A stretch of 64,000 nucleotides of DNA, taken from the NCBI GenBank assembly GCA_025175895.1, contig CM045989.1:133685272-133749271 (forward strand), given 5' to 3'. A model generated the notes under the pieces. That model was not told the origin of the DNA. It saw only the letters and a list, made by a program, of their open reading frames with translations, and made no database searches. Below, one piece after another: positions 56,957-64,000 of the stretch. Positions within the stretch are counted from its first letter, which is position 1; each line of letters begins with the position of its first letter. The stretch is from Wurfbainia villosa. Lineage: Eukaryota; Streptophyta; Magnoliopsida; Zingiberales; Zingiberaceae. The translations under genes were made by a program, and so were the position numbers.

Positions 56957-57493
56957 AAATCTCCCAGACTTAGATTTTTGCTTGTCCTCAAGCAAACTTC
57001 AGTGTACCATTAATTTCAGATAAATGGACATGTTTCAATGCCTAACATCTTACTAAAATTTATCAAGTGGTATTTTCAATCACAGCAAATAGATATGCCC
57101 ACTAAGTTCACTATATTAGCTTTCCATGCAAGTGTAAAAAGTTTTCCTAAGGGTTTCACTTTCCAAACTAAGTTAAGTCATCATCCCAAAGAGTTCCTAA
57201 GGTTTCCAGCTTTTAGGCACTTACCTGCCCTAAGCAAGGTTCGTTCCCTTGAATTAGCACAAAGTTTCAAAGGTGTGCTCAGTATCGAGAGAAATTGGTG
57301 AGTGTATCCCCAGTAATCTAACTCGATCTCAAAGGGGCACCAAACCATTTCCATCCACGACGACTGTTTTTAAACTCTTTTTTTAATAAAAGAAATATTT
57401 TCTCTCATCCTTGCTAGCATTTTTTTTTTCCAAATGGGTTTACACAATTTGAGCATCTCCAGTAACTAATGCTAATCTAGAGTCACCTATGTA
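56957..57493 (-). other. F2 internal 3' region, truncated
   Basis: The minus strand shows GCTTGAGGACAAGCAAAAATC then AAGTCTGGGAGATTTT before the LTR, the gypsy-type 3' signature in better condition than in F1. It is cut off near 57493 by a plus-strand LTR fragment. A conserved antisense frame lies at 57038-57301. Confidence 0.6.
57038..57301 (+). other. Conserved antisense open frame in F2
   Basis: An 87-codon frame with LLKFIKWYFQSQQIDMP, FTFQTKLSHHPKEFLRF and GVLSIERNW. It is the counterpart of 25476-25775. No known domain is recognised. Confidence 0.35.
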
Positions 57494-57805
57494 TTGTGCA
57501 ATCGACACAGGTCACAATTGACCAGACTCGAGTTTGACTCGAGTAGTATTTTAATGTTTGACAAAACGATTGACAATGTGATTGTCATGAGAAGTCCATG
57601 AATGGTCTTAGCATTTGAGAAGTCCAAGTTATGTGTACTTGGCAAGGAAAGTCCAAGTCATGTGTACTTGGCAAGGAAAGTCCAAGTCATGTATATTTAG
57701 CAATGGAAAGTCCAAGTCATGGGTACTTGGCAATGAAAAGTCTAAGTCATGGGTACTTCGCAATTGAAAAGTCCAAGCATGTGTCTTGGCAATGGTAAAG
57801 TCCAA
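57494..57805 (+). repeat. Plus-strand LTR start fragment (D-like), cut by element C
   Basis: TGCAATCGACACAGGTCAC followed by GACTCGAGTTTGACTCGAG matches the start of the D 3' LTR at 19548. GTCCAAG...CTTGGCAAGG repeats follow. Element C is inserted at 57806, so the rest of this LTR should lie beyond the window. Confidence 0.6.
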
Positions 57806-59330
57806 TGTAGAGGATTCGGTGGCCGCTAGAGGGGGGTGAATAGCGCTTTTCGATGCTCGATGGATTATGATCGTGTTTGTCTCTACAAGTCATGTTAGCG
57901 CAGCGGAATATATAGCAATAACAAAACAAGACAAACACAATTCACAACACGAAATATAACATGGTTCGGAACCGAATGGTTCCTACTCCACGGATCGGGC
58001 TCTAAAAGCCCTAGCAATGCAAACACGCACTACTAATCACAATAACTCCTTCTCGACACAAGTCGGAGGTGGAGAAACCTCGTACAAATAATCTTACAAC
58101 AGTAAGAAATAAATACAAGCAATTACAATAAGGAAATGCACTACAAGTAAAGGAAAAACACTTTACAATTGCCTTTGGATTGCTTGCTTTTGGTTGCTTG
58201 AAGAATAGCCTTGGAGACCCTAATTTGCAGCAACAAATCGCCCTAAAGTAGCTCAAGAACCGATTGTGATTTCCTCCTCCACGAGCTCCATTTAAAGCTG
58301 CTGCCTGGGCTGGAAATCGCCTATCAGTCGACTTCTCGGGACCATCAGTTGACTGATGACACTGTTACTGTGAGACAACGGTGTATCCACGCTGGAAAAA
58401 TTCAACGGATAGGACATCAGTCGACTGATCATGTCCATCAGTCGACTGATCAAGCCTTCACTCGACTGCTAGCCCCAGCAGTCGAGTCCGACTCCATTCT
58501 ATGCCCGAATTCTCGAGCACCAGTCGACTGATCACCTGATCAGTCGACTAATCAAGCAAGTAGTCGACTGCTGGGCCAATTTTCATAGTCAAACCCTAAT
58601 TGACTAACACCGGTCAACTGTCCATTGGTCCCAGTCGACTGATACACCTCAAACATGAGGTTTTAACTCAAGTATGGTTCCCCCATACTTGCTAGACCAC
58701 CCTTAGCCTAGACCTAAACCTTCTAGCCACCTTCGTCAGCCTCATGCCTATCGGATCCCTTTAAGTCATCCATGATTTGTTCATCCATGCGCTAGCCTTC
58801 AGGTGCTTCTATCAGCTATGCATGCTAACGGTGTCTACACTGCCAAGGCACATTGGACTTACGCTGTCAAGACTCCGCTTGGACTTTACGCCGCCAACCA
58901 TTGGACTTATGCTGCCAAGACTTCACCCTTGGACTTTGCGTCGCCAATATCAAACCCCTTGGACTTTCCAAATGCCAAGTACTCATGACTTGGACTTTCA
59001 ACGCCAAGATTACACCCTTGGGCTTACGTGGCCAAGACTATACCCTTGGACTTTCCAAATGCCAACCCATGTTGGACTTTTCCTTGCCAAGACCCATGCT
59101 TGGACTTTACATGCCAAGTACTCAAGACTTGAACTTTCCATGTCATGGTCAACCCCAGTCAACCATCAAAATCCCTCTCGAGTCAAACTCGAGTCCGATC
59201 AATCATGACCCAGGTCGATTTCTCCAACAATCTCCCCAAAATATTATCAGACATTAATGTCAAATATTAAAACATCTCTCGAGTCAAACTCGAGTTCAGT
59301 CAATCGTGACCTGGGCCGATTGCACCAACA
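57806..59330 (-). repeat. Element C 3' LTR
   Basis: 1525 bp, TGTAGAGGATTCGG at the left and GCACCAACA at the right. The GTCGAC-rich module at about 58320-58640 contains several full CAGTCGACTG copies. A weak TATA-like CTTTAAATGG lies at 58288-58297. The CCAAG/CTTGG block is at 58850-59125. Confidence 0.88.
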
Positions 59331-59344
59331 ATCTCCCCCTTTTT
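59331..59344 (-). other. Polypurine tract of element C
   Basis: AAAAAGGGGGAGAT on the minus strand, identical to B. The secondary purine motif lies at 59431-59458. Confidence 0.78.
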
Positions 59345-61165
59345 GATGTTTGACAAAAATACATACCTTTGAGTTAGAACACTAACTCAAATCTTCTTAC
59401 TAATTATCCCAAATTGGTAATTTCACTTTCTCTCCCTTTTTGACATACATCAAAAAGGTTCTCTCTCCAAGGAGGTTAATGTCTCATGTCCCAATAAGAT
59501 CTTACAATCTCCCCCTTGGTCCAACAATACCTAGGATGCCTACAATCTTCCTAGTGATAAGTCTCATATCACTCAAGAGAGACAATCCTACTCACTCTCC
59601 CAATTTCCAAATTGGGTATCTCAAAGTCCCATTTTTCCCCTCATGAGGAAAAATATCATCCATCATCCCATGATGGATACCTCCCCCTAAAGAATTGCTC
59701 CCCCTTGACCATTGCACTAACAATGTCCTTGGGAAGTCCCTAAGCCAATAGGAATTCCAAACCATCAAAAATAAGGTCTAAAGTTCAACATTGAACCTTC
59801 TCATACATTAAATTTGATACATCACCCTAACAACTCTCCTAATCCATATCAAATGAATTTTCACCCTTTATAATGATTACCAAAGCATATCCTAGGGTTA
59901 AGAGTGATTAGGGAACTTTACCGTAGCTGAAAATGGGCTAAACAACCTTGTTTTTCCCTAAATCAGCTTGGCAATAGAGTCTCTCAGAAATCAGTCGACT
60001 GCCACCAAGGGCAGTCGACTGATAACTGAAAAATCAGAATTTCAGTTATCAGAAATGAAATTTAGAAATTTATAAATAATTATACGTAATTCGAAAGATC
60101 ATGAAACTTCATACGTATAATACTTATGACCAATACAAATGGGTTAAAAATGTTTGAAAAATATTTTACCCATAAAATATCGAAATTGATATAAAGTTTA
60201 AAAGTGAAGAAAAACTTCAATGTTTTAGCTCACTTTGTATGAACTTCATCAATGGTGATTGTTATCAAAAGATATACTTCACCAAAGTTTTCTAAGTGAT
60301 TTTAAAATATTTTTGAAAACCTATATTGGATCATATTCTTTGGGCTTAATGTATATGACTTGAACATAAGCTTTCCCAATGATCCACATTTAGTAAAAGA
60401 TGAGTTTTAGTTCATCTAGATGCAAAAACTATGCACCTTGAACTTAACTCATATCCTATCATCTCACATATATCTAGGGTGTATAAAACACACAAAAGTC
60501 AATGTGATGTGAGATGTGGGTTTTGTTCATCCTAATCTAGGATTTCATGCATTTTTCTAATGCAACCCTACTTGATTCCCTTATAAATGGGACTTCAAGT
60601 CATGTTATTGTTTTTAAATCAATTTAAATCAAATTTAAATGCATGAATGATCATGGCATAAATGATAGAAAATTTAAGCATGACCAATGATCATGATGTC
60701 ATGACATATGATATAATCTAAAAACACATGACATTAAACCTAAATCCTAAACATGATCATGACATATTAAATGATTAAAAATAAATATGATGTCATGTCA
60801 TATTATATGGCAAACAAAGCATTTATAATAATACCTAAAACTTAGTATTAATTGTTATTTAATATAATTAAGTATATTTTACCATATTATCACTTTTCTC
60901 TCAAATGTGCCAAAAACCCAAAATGACACACTATGACCTCTAAACCTAAAATGTGTCAATTTGATTTATTTTTCATAATTCCAAAAATGTATTGGCACAT
61001 CCTAAAATCTTTTAGGATCATAATACCAAATCTATTTCCAAGGTATCCATAACCTTGAAAATTACCTAAAGTGTCACCTTTACCATGGTTAGGTTAACTA
61101 CCCTTCCATTTAAAGTTGGCACACCCTAAACCCATCTAGCGTGAATCAATTACGCTCTTAGGAAC
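59345..61165 (-). other. Element C non-coding 3' internal region
   Basis: About 1.8 kb, AT-rich with no credible gene. Two GTCGAC motifs lie near 59993-60025. ATGTCATGACAT-type stretches lie at 60690-60810, as in B and D. It replaces the position of pol in element A. Confidence 0.75.
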
Positions 61166-62880
61166 TCAAAACCTATTTGAGCTCCTAGGGTTTACTAGGT
61201 ATTCCTTAGGGATAACCTCCCTAGATACCCTCCTAATGACCCGTCTAGGCTTGTTAGCCTTGGTCATTTGGATCTTGACTAGGTTAACCTTAGGGATTGC
61301 CTCCCTAGTAACCTTCTTAGTGGTCTTCCTAGGTTTCATGGAAATCTTGGCCACTAAGCACCTACCATGATCAACCTTAGGGATGACTTCCCTATTGACC
61401 TTGGTTTTCCTAGACCTAATTTGAGTTCCATAATCAAATGGAACATTATGGTAGGTCTTTTTGGGCTTAGACTTGCCCTTGGTTGACTCTTGATTTCTAG
61501 GTCTTTGACTTTTATACCTAGATTTTTGACTTTGACCATTTGACCCTTTTATTTGGTTTTGCATAATCTTAAGGGTCTTCTCAAGTTTCTCAAGTCTTGA
61601 CCTCAAGGCTTGATTTTCAACCTCTAATTGCCCAATTTTTGAATTTTGATTTAATCCTTGGGCATGGTTCTTCCTAGGCATATGCCTAGTCCATTTGGGG
61701 TTAAAACCTAGGTGCTCTTGTACCTTTCTAATTGTCTCCCTAGGTAGAATTGATCTAGAATTATTTGACCTAGATTTGTCTTTAGATAAATTTGCTTTAG
61801 GGACATTAGTCCCAAATTTCTCCTTATTTGAAATGTGGACATTTTTAGCTCCTAAACAATATTCCCTATTTCTAGCATTCTCTTTATGATAAATTTCAAG
61901 AGAATTAAAATTCCTAGCATGTTTTTTGACATTTAAATTAGAACTAGAAGGTGCATTAAAATATACCTTAGAATTTTCCTTAGAGGCTCTCCCTACACAT
62001 GTAGCTCCTTCTTTGACTTTCTTGCTCCCCCTAGGGCATTGATTCCTAAAATGCCTCGGTTGTTGGCACTTGAAGCAAATGATGTTCTCTTTGCTTCTTC
62101 TAGTGGGGGCACCGGCATCCTTGCCTTTTTCGTGACTTTTAGACGCCGGAGGAGCTTTCTTGACCTTCTTTGGACACTTGCTCTTATAGTGCCCAAACTC
62201 CCTATACTCAAAACATATTATATGAATTTTATTTTGAAACGGTGTGTTTGAGTTACCTGGGGTATTTGTGGTGGTCGAAGTGGATTCTTCATCTCTCCCG
62301 GAGGTAGATGACTTCTCTTGAGGTTGCTCCGGTGTGGGAATTCTCTCCTCCCCCTCAATCCTAGGGGTGGAGGCTTCTTCCACCTTTTCCAATTCCTCTT
62401 CCACCGATCCGGAAGTTAACACCTCTTTAACTTCCGAATCCTCACTTGCTTGTGAGGATGATGGACTCGCTTCATCAGCCTCTTCCTCTTCTTGAGCCGA
62501 TGAACACTCCTCTTCTTGGACCGGTAATGAATCTTCATGGAGCTTTGCCACTTGGCTCCATAGATCCTTGGCATCTATATAATTACCAAACATACACAGG
62601 ATATTGTTAGGTATTAAATTAATCAAAAATTTCATTACCTTATCATTTTCTCGAAGGCTTAGACTTGCTCTTCGGTCTATCTCTTCTTCTTGAGGAATCC
62701 TCCCTTTGGTCCTTTTGGATATTCAAATCCTTCCATCAAAATAGATCATTCCTCAAAGTCTCTCATCATGATGAAATCTTCAATTCTTCTCTTCCAAGAA
62801 TTGAAGTCTTCTCGTCCATATAGTGCGTAAGGGATTGGCGTGTTGATATCCCATCCCAACATCTCTTGAATCTCCATCTT
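61166..62880 (-). pseudogene. Element C gag, long open frame with damaged N-terminus
   Basis: A 489-codon open stretch (61166-62635) starts at MKFLINLIPNNIL. The true N-terminus lies upstream and is broken: a W-K-RR pattern with MEGFEYPKGPKGGFLKKKR is visible between stops (62640-62880). An acidic Glu/Ser linker follows. Two zinc knuckles are present. The first has Tyr for its second Cys (CFEYREFGHYKSKC). The second, CFKCQQPRHFRNQC, is spaced correctly. The C-terminal third is very basic, with three repeats around REVIPK/REAIPK and KCLVAK-type motifs. It ends LVNPRSSNRF, just short of the WVPK motif seen in D. No protease follows. Confidence 0.8.
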
Positions 62881-62931
62881 CTTTCTCAAGCAGTTTGCTC
62901 CTGGAGGTTAGTCCGTAGAAGAGCTCCGGGC

Positions 62932-62943
62932 TATGATACCAAT
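62932..62943 (-). other. Primer-binding site of element C
   Basis: TGGTATCATAGC on the minus strand, one base from the initiator tRNA-Met complement. It lies two bases from the 5' LTR. Confidence 0.75.
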
Positions 62944-62945
62944 TG

Positions 62946-64000
62946 TAGAGGATTCAGTGGTCGCTAGAGGGGGTGAATAGCGCTTTTCGATGCTCGATGG
63001 ATTACGATCATGTTCGTCTCTACAAGTCATGTTAGCGCAGCGGAATATATAGCAATAACAAAACAAGACAAACACAATTCACAACATGAAATATAACGTG
63101 GTTCGGAACCGAATGGTTCCTACTCCACAGATCGGGCTCTAAAAGCCCTAGCAATGTAAACACGCACTACTAATCACAATAACTCCTTCTCGACACAAGT
63201 CGGAGGTGGAGAAACCTCATATAAATGATCTTACAACAGTAAGAAATAAATACAAGCAATTACAATAAGGAAATGCACTACAAGTAAAGGAAAAACACTT
63301 TACAATTGTCTTTGGATTGCTTGCTTTTGGTTGCTTGAAGAATAGCCTTGGAGACCCTGATTTGCAGCAACAAATCGCCCTAAAGTAGCTCAAGAACCGG
63401 TTGTGATTTCCTCCTCCACGAGCTCCATTTAAAGCTGCTGCTTGGGCTGGAAATCGCCTTTCAGTCGACTGCTCAGGACCATCAGTCGACTGATGACACT
63501 GTTGTTGTGAGACAATGGTGTGATCCACATTGGAAAAATCTAACGGATAGGACATCAGTCGACTAATCAAGCCTTCACTCGACTGCTAGCCCTAGCAGTC
63601 GAGTCTGACTCTATTCTATGCCCTAATTCTCGAGCACCAGTCGACTGATCACCTGATCAGTCGACTGATCGAGCAAGCAGTCGACTGCTGAGCCAATTTT
63701 CACAGTCAAACCCTAGTTGACTCACACCAGTCGACTGCTCATTGGTCTCAGTCGACTAATACACCTCAAACATGAGGTTTTAACTCAAGTATGATTCCCT
63801 CATACTTGCTAGACCACCCTTAGCCTAGACCTAAACCTTCTAGCCACCTCCGTCAGCCTCACGCCTATCGGATCCCTCTAAGTCATCCATGACTTGTTCA
63901 TCCATGCGCTAGCCTTCAGGTGCTTGCATCGGATATGTCATTCTAACGGTGTCTACACCGCCAAGGCACATTGGACTTACGCTGCCAAGACTCTGCTTGG
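62946..64000 (-). repeat. Element C 5' LTR, cut by the window edge
   Basis: Begins TGTAGAGGATTCAG and closely matches 57806-58880. TATA-like CTTTAAATGG is at 63425-63434. The GTCGAC-rich module at 63460-63760 has many CAGTCGACTG copies. The CCAAG block begins at the window end. Confidence 0.88.

Larger units (their letters stand above)
57806..64000 (-). mobile_element. Element C: gag-only LTR element, right end outside window
   Basis: Minus-strand element with a 3' LTR (57806-59330), a polypurine tract, a long non-coding region, a gag (61166 to about 62880), a primer-binding site (62932-62943) and a 5' LTR (62946 to beyond 64000). The interior is only about 3.6 kb with no pol domains. This matches the described class of TR-GAG elements, non-autonomous copies that keep only gag. 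The left flank TCCAA (57801-57805) is the expected target duplication, but the partner is out of view. Confidence 0.85.

Noticed and set aside
58349..58531. Short frame rich in QSTD repeats as a peptide gene
   Set aside because: It is a translation of the CAGTCGACTG module in the C LTR.
1..64000. Regularly spaced GTCGAC palindromes as a CRISPR-like array
   Set aside because: Spacing is irregular, spacers are not unique units, the context is plant LTR, and no cas genes exist.

Overview
The window is flowering-plant nuclear DNA made almost entirely of nested LTR retrotransposons. I see no host protein gene, rRNA, tRNA gene, CRISPR array or bacterial feature. Plant origin is inferred from the element classes: Ty1/copia elements primed by initiator tRNA-Met, Ty3/gypsy-type LTRs, TRIMs and a tRNA-derived SINE. 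Species cannot be named from the sequence. Every coding region is transposon-derived, and every one is broken.

Left block (1-23925) is a set of insertions inside insertions. A truncated minus-strand gag-only element (E, 21906-23925) abuts a plus-strand gag-only element (D, 1-21905). D's gag is split by a minus-strand gag-only element (B, 878-15683). B's non-coding 3' part is split by a complete minus-strand SIRE/Maximus-like copia element (A, 3264-11628, target duplication CATTA). D also carries a gypsy-type solo LTR (17548-18895, TTTAG) and a miniature TRIM (19806-20437, GGAAA). The TRIM sits inside D's 3' LTR.

Middle block (23926-53352) is a degraded minus-strand gypsy-type element (F1). 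Its 5' LTR was split by a 24.7-kb array of a second copia family (G, 27400-52140). The array has four LTRs alternating with three internal regions (LTR-int-LTR-int-LTR-int-LTR). A single pair of target duplications (TTGGT) flanks the whole array. Unit 1 also holds a SINE with 14-bp duplications.

Right block (53353-64000) starts with an LTR fragment carrying a second TRIM (53487-54134, CCATC). An unclassified stretch follows, then the 3' LTR and tail of a second gypsy-type element (F2) and a plus-strand LTR fragment. The block ends with another minus-strand gag-only element (C, 57806 to beyond the window).

The gag-only elements (B, C, D, E) share primer sites, polypurine tracts and LTR architecture with the pol-bearing element A. 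Their Gag ends at a WVPK-type motif that in A lies just before the protease. They look like non-autonomous partners of an A-like element. A striking shared feature is an LTR module rich in the palindrome CAGTCGACTG, placed just upstream of the putative TATA box. In A, and partly in B, this module differs strongly between the two LTRs of one element although the flanking LTR sequence is nearly identical. All alignments were done by eye, so boundaries without a stated target duplication are approximate.
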